Shown here: piece by piece, positions 42,240-51,216 of the stretch | Numbering within the stretch: position 1 is the stretch's first letter | Layout: every line of letters begins with the position of its first letter | Assembly (NCBI GenBank): GCA_023665905.1 | Contig: JAMPDA010000003.1 | Span: 37,716-101,715, forward strand | DNA length: 64,000 bases | Reading direction: 5' to 3' | DNA from: Roseburia sp. | GTDB lineage: Bacteria; Bacillota; Clostridia; Christensenellales; Pumilibacteraceae | Program-made: the position numbers and the translations under genes | The notes under the pieces: generated by a model | Databases searched by the model: none | What the model saw: only the letters and a program-made list of their open reading frames with translations | What the model was told of the DNA's origin: nothing

Positions 42240-43075
42240 AAGGCTACGCCAAAGACCTCTCCACGCGCATTGCTACGCAATGCTTGGTCGAGATGACATA
42301 ACGAGGGTTGTGGTGCACATGATTTATAATAACTTGCTCCGCTTTATTATAAGCAGACAAGCTCAACCACCACCTTGTCATTTCGACCGGAGCGAGCGAT
42401 AGCGAGCGTAGCGGAGAAATCTAGCGGCTTTGCCGCGCATGATTATTGTACAGTTTTACATTCCTGCGGCGGTTCGCCTGGATCTCTCCGCGCGCATTGC
42501 TCCGCAATGCTTGGTCGAGATGACATGATGTTTGTTTATCCGCTTCACCTTGCGGCGGTTCGCCTAGATTTCTCGACTGCGCTCGAGGTGACATGACGGT
42601 GGTTGTGGTGCGCGGGACTGATAGTAGTATGCTATGCTGTAATGCAAGTCGATAAGCTCAACCACCGCTTTGCTTATACCCAACGCCGCGAACTCCAACC
42701 ACCTTCTTGTCATTTCGACCGGAGCGAACGCAGTGAGCGGAGCGGAGAAATCCAGGCGCGCAAGCGCCGCATGGTTATTGTGCAGCTTTTCCTTTCTGCG
42801 GCGGATCGCCTGGATCTCTCCGCGCGCATTGCTCCGCAATGCTTGGTCGAGATGACAAGACGGGAGTTGTGGTGCACATGATTAATAAAAACATGCTACG
42901 CCTTTATTATAAGCGGATAAGCCAAACCAACGCTTTGTCATTTCGACCGGAGCGAGCAACGCGAGCGGAGCGGAGAAATCCAGCGGCTTTGCCGCGCATG
43001 GTTATTGTACAGCCTTACCCTTCTGCGGCTACGCAAAAGACCTCTCGACTGCGCTCGAGAGGTCAAGACGTTTAT
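42240..43075 (+). repeat. Cluster of 150-bp MITE-like repeats, whole and broken
   Basis: Complete copies lie at 42376-42525 and 42708-42857, each from TGTCATTTCGACC to GGTCGAGATGACA. A right half is at 42254-42299, a variant right arm (TTTCTCGACTGCGCTCGAGG) near 42568-42595, and a copy starting at 42936 ends in CTCTCGACTGCGCTCGAGAG. The whole 0.9 kb between the lipoprotein gene and the next gene is made of this material and has no gene. Confidence 0.92.
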
Positions 43076-43109
43076 GTGGCGCGCATCACGCGATGCCTAC
43101 GCCGCCCAA

Positions 43110-43367
43110 TTATAGTTTGCGAATGATCTTCTTCGCGCTCTTAAGCGGCACGGGCGTAACCTGACCGGAAACGTTTTGTTCTATTCGTAGCACGGTTGCG
43201 CAAACCGTCGCGCCCGTTCTTCCCAAAGGCACGCAAACCCTGTCGCCTTCCTCGAGTTCTATATCGCTTATGTACCAGCGCGGCGAAGCTTCGCCGTCCG
43301 CCTGCACCTTTACAAAGACGAACGAGCCGAAGTCCCGTATCAGTCCGCCGCTCATCGAGTGGATCAT
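43110..43367 (-). CDS. Small protein of unknown function
   Basis: An 85-residue beta-rich protein. The segment VCVPLGRTGATVCATVLRIE resembles the N-terminal 3'-DNA-end-binding domain of PriA helicase, in which a similar VPLG-based turn occurs, but the rest of PriA is absent, so this is only a likeness. AGGAG lies six bases before the ATG. It begins eight bases after the stop of the ABC exporter gene and belongs to that operon. Confidence 0.7.
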   Translation of the reverse strand: MIHSMSGGLIRDFGSFVFVKVQADGEASPRWYISDIELEEGDRVCVPLGRTGATVCATVLRIEQNVSGQVTPVPLKSAKKIIRKL

Positions 43368-43375
43368 GATAGCTC

Positions 43376-45217
43376 CTACATTATGCTGTATTGGCTGTTG
43401 AACATGTCGGCGTAGAAACCGCGCTCTGCCATCAATGCGTCGTGCGTGCCGCGCTCGATGATCTCGCCGTTATTCACTACAAGTATTTCGTCGGCATTGA
43501 TTATAGTGCTCAGCCTGTGCGCGATGACGAAACACGTCCTTTCCGCCATGAGCTTATCCATTGCGCGTTGCAACAGTATTTCGGTGCGCGTATCGACGTT
43601 GCTCGTCGCCTCGTCGAGAATTAGAATAGGTCTGTTCGCCATAAACGCGCGCGCGATCGTCAAAAGCTGCTTTTGACCTTGCGATATATTCGTCGCGCCC
43701 TGCGTGATAACGGTGTCGTATCCGTCCGACATGGTGTTTATGAACCCGTCGCAGAACGCCGCCTTACAGGCGTTTTCTATCTGCTCGCGCGGCGCGTCCT
43801 TTACGCCGTACGCCACGTTATCGGCAATAGTGCCGCCGAAAAGCCAGGTATCTTGCAACACCATCTCGAAACAGTTGCGCACGCAGTCGCGGTTGAGCGT
43901 TTTGGTGTCTGTGCCGTCTATCAATATTCGACCCGAATCGGGATCGTAAAAGCGCATCAAAAGATTGACTATCGTCGTCTTTCCGCCGCCGGTAGGCCCG
44001 ACTATCGCTATCTTTTGACCGCGGTGCACCGAAAGGTTGAGATTTTTGATTATCGGAACATCGGGGAGATATCCGAAGTTCATGTCTTGAAACTCCACCG
44101 TGTCGCAGGCAAGCTCTTTCGTTTCGCCGCTTTCTTCCATTTCCGGCAGAGCGAGCATGCCGTAGATACGCTTAGTCGCTATCTTCGCACGCTGGACCAT
44201 GCCCATAGAGTTAGCCAGCGAGCTGAGCGGCGACGAAAGCTGCTGTGCGTACAGCACGACCGCCACGACCGCGCCGACGGTAATGCCCACGTCCGCCGCT
44301 ATCGCATATCCGCCTATAAGGCAGATAAGCGCAAACGCCACCGACGTTATAAAGGTCATGAGCGAGCCCATGGAATTGATTATAAAATATCCGCGCTTAC
44401 CGGACTTTAAAATGCGCGCGTTTATATCCGAATGTCTGCGGCGCATAAAGTCTTCCATGCCGTACGCGCGCACGGTTTTCATGCCCGAGTACGTTTCCTC
44501 GATGACCGAGTACAGCTTGCCGTTCTGACCCATGTACTCGGTAAAATACTTGGACGAGCGCGCGGACAAAAACCCCGCCGCGAATATGCAGATAAATCCT
44601 ATCCCCACTATAACGAGCGCCATATGCCAATCCTGCATGAACGCGAACGTCAGTATCAAAATAAGCTGAAATAGTCCCGTGACGATTAGGTCGATTATGT
44701 TGTGCACGGTGCCGCCTATGACAGACACGTCGTCGGTCATGCGCTCGATAAGCTCGCCCTTGCTCGTCTTGTCTATGTACGAAACAGGCAGACGCATTAT
44801 CTTCTCGCTCATCTTTATGCGGAGCTTGTTGTTGAAATGCCGCGACATGACGTTGTTGAGCAGGAAGATATCGAGCATGGTAAAGAGCGCGTAGCCGACG
44901 TAACAGCACGCCAAAATAGTGACTTCGCGCGAAAACAGATCCCCGTCGAACACACCGGTGTTTACGTAGTCGTTGATGATGTTGACGACATTTCCGACAT
45001 ACGTCGGCGCAAACGACACGAGAAGGACCGCCGCGAGCGCAACGATAACGCACAACACTATCCAGGCGGAAAGCGGCTTGATATCGTGCGCTATCGCCTT
45101 GAGCGTCTGCTTGCCGGAAAGCTCCACCACTTCGAACTTGCCGGACGAAAACGCCGCATTGTCGTTATTCTTCGCCTCCGCGGCTGCTTTATTTTTCTTT
45201 TCGGGATGCTTTTTCAT
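43376..45217 (-). CDS. Heterodimeric ABC exporter subunit 1B (catalytic-site Glu present)
   Basis: A 613-residue fused membrane/ATPase half-transporter of the multidrug or lipid exporter type, with six membrane helices in the first 350 residues. The nucleotide-binding domain has Walker A GPTGGGKTT, a degenerate signature NISQGQKQL, Walker B ILILDEATSN with its catalytic Glu, and the H-loop IAHRLST. Its partner overlaps it upstream by ATGA. In such pairs only one ATP site is fully active, formed by this protein's Walker motifs and the partner's good signature. A polar N-terminal extension of about 35 residues precedes the first helix. The cargo is unknown. Confidence 0.93.
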   Translation of the reverse strand: MKKHPEKKNKAAAEAKNNDNAAFSSGKFEVVELSGKQTLKAIAHDIKPLSAWIVLCVIVALAAVLLVSFAPTYVGNVVNIINDYVNTGVFDGDLFSREVTILACCYVGYALFTMLDIFLLNNVMSRHFNNKLRIKMSEKIMRLPVSYIDKTSKGELIERMTDDVSVIGGTVHNIIDLIVTGLFQLILILTFAFMQDWHMALVIVGIGFICIFAAGFLSARSSKYFTEYMGQNGKLYSVIEETYSGMKTVRAYGMEDFMRRRHSDINARILKSGKRGYFIINSMGSLMTFITSVAFALICLIGGYAIAADVGITVGAVVAVVLYAQQLSSPLSSLANSMGMVQRAKIATKRIYGMLALPEMEESGETKELACDTVEFQDMNFGYLPDVPIIKNLNLSVHRGQKIAIVGPTGGGKTTIVNLLMRFYDPDSGRILIDGTDTKTLNRDCVRNCFEMVLQDTWLFGGTIADNVAYGVKDAPREQIENACKAAFCDGFINTMSDGYDTVITQGATNISQGQKQLLTIARAFMANRPILILDEATSNVDTRTEILLQRAMDKLMAERTCFVIAHRLSTIINADEILVVNNGEIIERGTHDALMAERGFYADMFNSQYSIM

Positions 45218-46941
45218 TTGTCGCCTCTTGCGCCTCCCGTCTGCGATATGTATATCTCTTTATAGATATCGTTGTTCATGAGCTCCGAGTGCGTGCCGAC
45301 GGCTATCAGCTTGCCGCCGTCGAAAAGCAGTATTTTGTCGCAGTTGTATGCGGTCGATACGCGCTGAGTGGCTATAATACACGTCTTGCCCGAAAGCGCG
45401 GCGTTCATGTTTTGACGCACGCGTTTTTCGGTCAAATAGTCGAGCGCCGAAAAACTGTCGTCGAAAAGATAGATAGGCGTGTTGCGCAAAAACGCGCGAG
45501 CGAGCGCAAGGCGCTGTTTCTGTCCGCCCGAAAGATTACTGCCGTTCTGGTTTATCATATAGTCCAGCCCGACTTGGCGCGCAAAGTCGCCGAACTCCGC
45601 GCAGTCGAGCGCGGCAAACACCTGCTCGTCCGTTGCTTTGCCGAGCGGATCTATGTTTTCGCGCAACGTGGCTGTAAAGAAATCGCTCTTTTGAAAGACC
45701 GTGGATACGTTCCGACCTATCTCGTCCACAGTGAGTATACTACTCGGCTTGCCGCCTATAATAAGCTCGCCGGACGTCGGCTTGGTCATGCCGGTAAACA
45801 TCATCATGAGCGTGCTCTTGCCGCTGCCCGTGCCGCCGATGAGCGCTATCTTTTCGCCGCTCTTGACCGAAAACGTGACGGGCTGCAACGAGTCCGCCGT
45901 CGAGTCGGGATATCTGTACGCCGCGCCGAGCGCGACTATCGTCCCGTCGAGCACACAGTCGCCGCTGCCTCGCTCGATGCGTTTGCTGTCGAATATCTCG
46001 TTCATGCGCGACACCGACACGCGCACGCGCGGAAACTGCGCTATTGCCCACGCCGATGTAAAGATCGCGCTCATTATCATGGAAAGATATTGCAAAAGCT
46101 GAACGATATCGCCCGTGCTGACAGCCGCGCCCGCAGTTATGCGTTTGCCGCCGATAAACAGCACCAGCACGGTCACGATGTTCATTATGAGCGTCGCTAT
46201 GGGCGACATCAAGGACATGGTGACGTTCGTCTTTACGAAGTTATCCGCCATGATGTTTGTCGCTTCCGCAATGCGCGCATGCTCGTAAGGCTCGCGATTA
46301 AACGCGCGTATCACGCGTATCCCCGACAGCCGCTCGTGGACCAATGCGTTCTGTTTGTCCAAAAATTTGTTGGAGCGCTTTTGAAGCGGCTGCACGAGCC
46401 GCGTCACAAGCACGATCATCACGACTATCAGCGGAATGAACACTATCATTATCGACGCCAACGCGCCGTCTATGCTGAACGCCATGGCACAGCCGACTAT
46501 TATGTATACGGGCACCGTAACGATCGCGTTGAGCGCGAGCGACAGAAAATCCATCAATCCCAATATGTCGTACGTGGACCTGTCGAGCATGGCGGCGACG
46601 CCTATGCGGCGAATGTCCGCGTCCGACATATTGCTCGCATGCTCGAATATATCGGTGCGCAAAAGCGCCGTCAAACCCGTCGATATCGCGGCGGAAAGCT
46701 TTGCCGCGCCCAAAACAAAGCACAGCGACAGCGCCGCCAGCCCTATCATAAATAAACACGTGGACAGCAGGTCTTTAGGCACGGCGGAAACGCCGATCTC
46801 GTTTATCTGTTCGACGGCGACATCTATCAAATACGGCTGCGTCAAATTACACGCACAGCAGCAAAGCAACAACAGCAGATACCCGAATATCTGCCATTTA
46901 AAAGGCTTTAAAAGTGATATGTACCGACTAAATTTTTTCAT
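45214..46941 (-). CDS. Heterodimeric ABC exporter subunit 1A (degenerate Walker B)
   Basis: A 575-residue half-transporter, first gene of the pair. Six helices, then Walker A GGTGSGKST, a canonical signature LSGGQKQR, a Walker B ending in FDDSFSALD (Asp in place of the catalytic Glu) and ATQRVST, where the switch His is replaced by Gln. These substitutions are the pattern of the non-catalytic half of TM287/288 or BmrCD-like exporters. A promoter lies 46 bases upstream, but the ribosome binding site (AGGAAAAG) is unusually far from the ATG. Confidence 0.93.
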   Translation of the reverse strand: MKKFSRYISLLKPFKWQIFGYLLLLLCCCACNLTQPYLIDVAVEQINEIGVSAVPKDLLSTCLFMIGLAALSLCFVLGAAKLSAAISTGLTALLRTDIFEHASNMSDADIRRIGVAAMLDRSTYDILGLMDFLSLALNAIVTVPVYIIVGCAMAFSIDGALASIMIVFIPLIVVMIVLVTRLVQPLQKRSNKFLDKQNALVHERLSGIRVIRAFNREPYEHARIAEATNIMADNFVKTNVTMSLMSPIATLIMNIVTVLVLFIGGKRITAGAAVSTGDIVQLLQYLSMIMSAIFTSAWAIAQFPRVRVSVSRMNEIFDSKRIERGSGDCVLDGTIVALGAAYRYPDSTADSLQPVTFSVKSGEKIALIGGTGSGKSTLMMMFTGMTKPTSGELIIGGKPSSILTVDEIGRNVSTVFQKSDFFTATLRENIDPLGKATDEQVFAALDCAEFGDFARQVGLDYMINQNGSNLSGGQKQRLALARAFLRNTPIYLFDDSFSALDYLTEKRVRQNMNAALSGKTCIIATQRVSTAYNCDKILLFDGGKLIAVGTHSELMNNDIYKEIYISQTGGARGDK

Positions 46942-46986
46942 GACAGTAAAAAACTTTTCCTATGGGTGTTTGACCCGTACGCAGTA

Positions 46987-47015
46987 ATTATATAACAAAA
47001 TATCGCGCCCGTCAA
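46987..47015 (-). promoter_or_regulatory. Promoter of exporter pair 1
   Basis: TTGACG (47010-47015), 17 bases, TATAAT (46987-46992) on the minus strand. Confidence 0.8.
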
Positions 47016-47090
47016 GGAGTTTGCCGCGCCTATATATCTTTTACAGCTTTCAATATCGCAAATGCACAACAAATATATTACCGTGCGCGC

Positions 47091-48941
47091 TTATCGGGCT
47101 TGTGCAACGGACGCCGCGATATTATCTTCTTTAAACTGCTTTATATACAGATTGTAGTATACGCCGCGCTTATTGAGCAGTTCCTCGTGCGTGCCGCGCT
47201 CCACTATCTTGCCGCCGTCCACAACGAGTATGACGTCCGCCGAACGAATGGTGGAAAGGCGGTGCGCGATAACGAAGCTCGTTCTTCCTTCCATCAGTTT
47301 TTCTATGGCGTTCTGAATGAGCTTTTCCGTCAGCGTGTCTATAGACGAAGTGGCTTCGTCGAGCACAAAGATAGCCGGATCGACGAGTATCGCGCGCGCA
47401 AACGACAGGAGCTGTTTTTCGCCCGTGGACAGAGTGTTGCCGCCCTCGCCGACCGCCGTATCGTAGCCCTTTTCCATGCGCGCGATTATGCCCTCGGCAT
47501 TGACGCTTTTTATCGCCTCGTCAAGCTGCGCGTCGGTCGCGTCCTCTCTGCCGTACAGCAGATTTTCGCGCACCGTGCCGGAAAAGAGGTGCGGCGTCTG
47601 AAGGACATAGCCGATATTGCTGTGCAACCACTGCACCGACCGTTCGCGCGCGTCCCTGCCGTCTATGAGTATGCGACCCTCGGTCGGCTCGAAGAACCTG
47701 CACACGAGGTTGACGAGCGTCGATTTGCCTGCGCCCGTTTCGCCGACTATTGCGACATTCGTGCCCTGCGGTACTTTTAAATTGAAGTGCTCGAGCACGT
47801 ACTCGTCGCCGTCGGGATATTTAAACGTAACGTCGTCGAACTCTATGTCGCCGCGGAGCTCCTCCCAATTTTCGCGCTTGGGATTAAAGCTGTCGCCGTA
47901 CTTTTCTATAACTTCCGGCGTGTCCTTGACGTCGCTCACGCTTTCGGTCAGCGCCGTGAACCGCTCCACATTGACCTTGATGGAAACGAGGTCGGCGAGC
48001 GCGTCCACCGCCCACTGCACCGGCTCGACTATGCCCTGCGCGTACGTCATGAACACCGACAGCGTGCCGATAAGTATGACACCGTCCTGCGTGATGATAC
48101 CGCCGTACCACAGCACGAGCGCGAGCGCCACCGACGCCGCAAAGGCGATTATGGAAAAGAACAGCGCGCGGTGATGTCCGAGCCGCTGCGACTTTCTTTT
48201 CATCGCGTCGGTGCGGCTTTGGAAATCGCCGTCGAGCTTGCTCTCCACGGCGAGCGTTTTGGACGTCTGCGCGCCCGTTATCCCCTCGTTGAACGCGCCC
48301 GTTATTTCCGAATTGATCTCGCGAACACGCCTATTGAGCTTTGTCAGCTTACGCTGAAAATACACCGAAACGAGCGCGACGACGGGCACGATAACGAGCA
48401 CGCACAGCGCGAGTATGGGGTTGAGTATAAACATCACGATCGCCGCGCCGAGCGCGTACGCGATATTCCACACGCCCGAATACACGTCCCAGGACAGTAT
48501 CGACGAAATGACCGACGTGTCGCTCATCACTCGCGCGTGGAGCTTGCCGACGCTGTGCTGATTGAAATACGACACGGAAAGGGTCTGCAAATGATCGAAC
48601 GCGGTCTTGCGCATATCGCGCAGCAAAAACATCTCGAGCCGACAGCAGCCGTACGAGCCGAAGTAGTCGAGAACGACCGTCGCGACATTGACGGCGACAT
48701 ACGTAAGCGTAAAAGCCAAAAGCCCGTCGAGCGTCTTTTTAGCTATAAAATTATCTATCGCGTATTTTTGAAACAGCGGCGCGATTATATTGAGCACGCC
48801 CACGACCAAAGTGCACAGTATGAGCGTCGCGAATATCCCCTTGTACGCGCCGACGTACGGCTTGAGCTTGCCCAAGCCGAAAAACCTAAGTTTTTGCGCG
48901 GCGGCTTTTTCCGTCTTGACGGGTTCGGTATTATTTTCCAC
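47091..48941 (-). CDS. Heterodimeric ABC exporter subunit 2B (catalytic-site Glu present)
   Basis: A 616-residue half-transporter. After six helices the ATPase has Walker A GETGAGKST, a degenerate signature LSTGEKQLL, Walker B FVLDEATSSID with Glu and the H-loop IAHRLST. It starts at GTG 48941 with AGGAGGTG upstream and overlaps the stop of its partner by 11 bases. With the partner it forms a second heterodimeric exporter, lying head to tail with the first pair; the two pairs probably arose by duplication of an ancestral pair, since degenerate residues sit in the same places. Confidence 0.93.
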   Translation of the reverse strand: MENNTEPVKTEKAAAQKLRFFGLGKLKPYVGAYKGIFATLILCTLVVGVLNIIAPLFQKYAIDNFIAKKTLDGLLAFTLTYVAVNVATVVLDYFGSYGCCRLEMFLLRDMRKTAFDHLQTLSVSYFNQHSVGKLHARVMSDTSVISSILSWDVYSGVWNIAYALGAAIVMFILNPILALCVLVIVPVVALVSVYFQRKLTKLNRRVREINSEITGAFNEGITGAQTSKTLAVESKLDGDFQSRTDAMKRKSQRLGHHRALFFSIIAFAASVALALVLWYGGIITQDGVILIGTLSVFMTYAQGIVEPVQWAVDALADLVSIKVNVERFTALTESVSDVKDTPEVIEKYGDSFNPKRENWEELRGDIEFDDVTFKYPDGDEYVLEHFNLKVPQGTNVAIVGETGAGKSTLVNLVCRFFEPTEGRILIDGRDARERSVQWLHSNIGYVLQTPHLFSGTVRENLLYGREDATDAQLDEAIKSVNAEGIIARMEKGYDTAVGEGGNTLSTGEKQLLSFARAILVDPAIFVLDEATSSIDTLTEKLIQNAIEKLMEGRTSFVIAHRLSTIRSADVILVVDGGKIVERGTHEELLNKRGVYYNLYIKQFKEDNIAASVAQAR

Positions 48942-50754
48942 CCCGCACCTCCTCTTTCAGTTCGTCGGGCAATGCCATCTGCAGGTCGTAAATGCGCTTG
49001 TAGATCCCGTCCTTGCGGAGGAGCTCCGCATTGGTGCCGCACTCGGCGATCTCGCCGCCGTCGAGCACGATTATATTGTCGGCGTGCATGACGGTGGTTA
49101 TGCGGTGCGAGATTATCACGGTCGTCGCGTCCGCCGACTCGCGCTTAAAGTTGGCGCGTATCTTAGCGTCGGTGTCGCTGTCCACCGCCGACAGCGAATC
49201 GTCGAAAATTATGTACGGCGTGTTGCGTATAAGCGTGCGCGCAATGGCGACACGCTGTTTCTGTCCGCCCGAAAGCGTGACGCCGCGCTCGCCCACAACG
49301 GTGTCGTAACCGTTCACGAAGCCCTCGACGTTCCCGTCGAGGCACGCTGTTTCGGCGGCGTGCTTTATCGCTTCATCGTCGGGCGCGTCAACGGCTATGC
49401 CGATGTTCTCCGCGATCGTGCGCGAATAAATATACCCCTCTTGCAGGATGAAGCCCACGTTTCTTCTGAGCGTCGCCGGCGGGATATCGCGCACATCGCG
49501 CCCACCGACGCTGACGACGCCGCTGTCCGCCGCGTACAGCCCGTCGATAAGACAGCCGACGGTGGACTTGCCGCTGCCCGTTCCGCCGATAATGCCGAGC
49601 GTCGAGCCCTGCGGCACGCGGAACGACACGTTGCGCAGCACCGGCTTATCCTTTTCGTAACCGAACGACACGTTGTCGAAAACGATATCGCCCGAAAGTC
49701 CGCCCTCGTCCTCGCCGTAGACTTCTTCCTCGGCGTTCATCACCTCGCAAATACGCCCGAGCGAAACGCCGGCTTTGCTGAGGTTGGAAATTATCCTGCC
49801 GAGCTGACGCACCGGCCCTATCATCATCGTGTTGTACGAAATAAACGCCACAAGACTGCCGGCGGTCATTTCGCCGTGCACGCAAAACACCGTGCCGAGA
49901 ACGACTATAAACAGCAGTTGGACCGCCGCAATAAGGTCGCTCGACGCCCAATACATCGCCATGAACTTCTCGAGCCGCACCCACAGCCCTGTGTAATAAT
50001 TGTTCTGCTTGTCAAACTTGTCGCGCTCGTAACGCTCCCTGCCGAACGCGCGCACCACGCGCACGCCCGTGAGGTTCTCCTGCGCGCAGGTGGAAAGCAC
50101 GCCCTCCTCCTCGTCGCATTTTTTGAAATGCTTGCCGGCTTTGAAATAAAAGAACAGCGAATATCCGATGAGCAGCGGAATAAACGCCGCCGCGATCGCC
50201 GCCATGCGCACGTCCGTCGTGAACATGAACACGAGCGACAGCACGAGCAGCAGGACTATGCGGAAAAGCGAAACGAGCTGATTGGATATAAAGTTGGAAA
50301 TGGTGTCCGCGTCGGACGTACAGCGCTGAATTATATCGCCCGTGTTGTTATCGGTCTGCCAGGAAAGCGGCAGCCGCTGAATGTGCGAAAACAGCGTGTT
50401 GCGCATGCGCCGCATCAGCGTCTGATTGGCGCGCGAATTGAAATACATTCGGCAGTACTGAAATACAAACGTGACTGCGGCTATCGCGACGACCGCGACG
50501 GCGACGATCCATATATCCGACTTGAGCCTGTCGATGCCGCCGAAAGCCGAAACAATGGAAGCATAGCCGGACGGCGTCGGCTCGTCGCCGAGCACGCTGT
50601 CTATGGTAAAGCCTATGATCTTGGGAATGACGGTGCTCAAAAAGGTCGCGAAAAAGCTCGCGATGATGACGATAACGAAAAGCGCCACACTGCCTTTAAG
50701 AAAATATCTCAACATTCCGAATTTGGTAAACTTAGTATTACGCGTATTGCGCAT
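48931..50754 (-). CDS. Heterodimeric ABC exporter subunit 2A (degenerate Walker B)
   Basis: A 607-residue half-transporter with six helices, Walker A GGTGSGKST, canonical signature LSGGQKQR, Walker B IIFDDSLSAVD (Asp for the catalytic Glu) and an intact His in SHRITT. The start at ATG 50754 is preferred because GAGG lies seven bases upstream and MRNTRNTKF is a typical positive-inside N-terminus. It is the first gene of exporter pair 2 and follows the DUF3899 gene by 63 bases, so read-through from the Opp operon is possible. Confidence 0.93.
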   Translation of the reverse strand: MRNTRNTKFTKFGMLRYFLKGSVALFVIVIIASFFATFLSTVIPKIIGFTIDSVLGDEPTPSGYASIVSAFGGIDRLKSDIWIVAVAVVAIAAVTFVFQYCRMYFNSRANQTLMRRMRNTLFSHIQRLPLSWQTDNNTGDIIQRCTSDADTISNFISNQLVSLFRIVLLLVLSLVFMFTTDVRMAAIAAAFIPLLIGYSLFFYFKAGKHFKKCDEEEGVLSTCAQENLTGVRVVRAFGRERYERDKFDKQNNYYTGLWVRLEKFMAMYWASSDLIAAVQLLFIVVLGTVFCVHGEMTAGSLVAFISYNTMMIGPVRQLGRIISNLSKAGVSLGRICEVMNAEEEVYGEDEGGLSGDIVFDNVSFGYEKDKPVLRNVSFRVPQGSTLGIIGGTGSGKSTVGCLIDGLYAADSGVVSVGGRDVRDIPPATLRRNVGFILQEGYIYSRTIAENIGIAVDAPDDEAIKHAAETACLDGNVEGFVNGYDTVVGERGVTLSGGQKQRVAIARTLIRNTPYIIFDDSLSAVDSDTDAKIRANFKRESADATTVIISHRITTVMHADNIIVLDGGEIAECGTNAELLRKDGIYKRIYDLQMALPDELKEEVRGGK

Positions 50755-50817
50755 CTTAACCTCAAAAAGAATGATCAATTAAATGCAATATTAAATCACC
50801 ACCCGAAGCGGCATAAA

Positions 50818-51216
50818 TTACAGATAGTAATAGCAAATAAGAAATACTATACCTATCAACAAATATACTCCGCCGCAGATAAGCATAGAGGCATACGATC
50901 GTTTGCTCTCGTGCTTTCTCGTACGGTATTCATAAAACGATTCTTTATTTTTTTTACGCTTTTCGTCCGATTGGAAAAGCCCTATAAACTTCTTTCCGGC
51001 AAAACCGAAGACATCGAATGTGCCGCCGTTACTGCACACGGTAATTACGCCGACGCAGAGCAGCAACAACCCTGCCACCGAAAAACTGTCGCATAACGCA
51101 AGCATTATTCCGGTTATATCGGTCTGCCAATACAGCTTTTTGATCAACGACACTATGAGCGCGATAACAAGCCCAACGCCCATAATAACCGAAAACTCGA
51201 CTATGCTCCGCTTCAT
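50818..51216 (-). CDS. DUF3899 membrane protein
   Basis: A 132-residue protein with three or four membrane helices (about 9-30, 38-62 and 110-131) and a basic cytoplasmic loop. GLLLLCVGVITVCSNGGTFDVFGF in the middle, including the DVFGFAGKK turn, is the DUF3899 hallmark. The role is unknown. The start overlaps the OppF stop as ATGA, which places it as the last gene of the Opp operon and suggests a link to that transporter. Confidence 0.85.
   Translation of the reverse strand: MKRSIVEFSVIMGVGLVIALIVSLIKKLYWQTDITGIMLALCDSFSVAGLLLLCVGVITVCSNGGTFDVFGFAGKKFIGLFQSDEKRKKNKESFYEYRTRKHESKRSYASMLICGGVYLLIGIVFLICYYYL

Noticed and set aside
42375..43126. Small coding genes in the 42-43 kb gap
   Set aside because: All frames there coincide with MITE-like repeat copies and change frame between copies.
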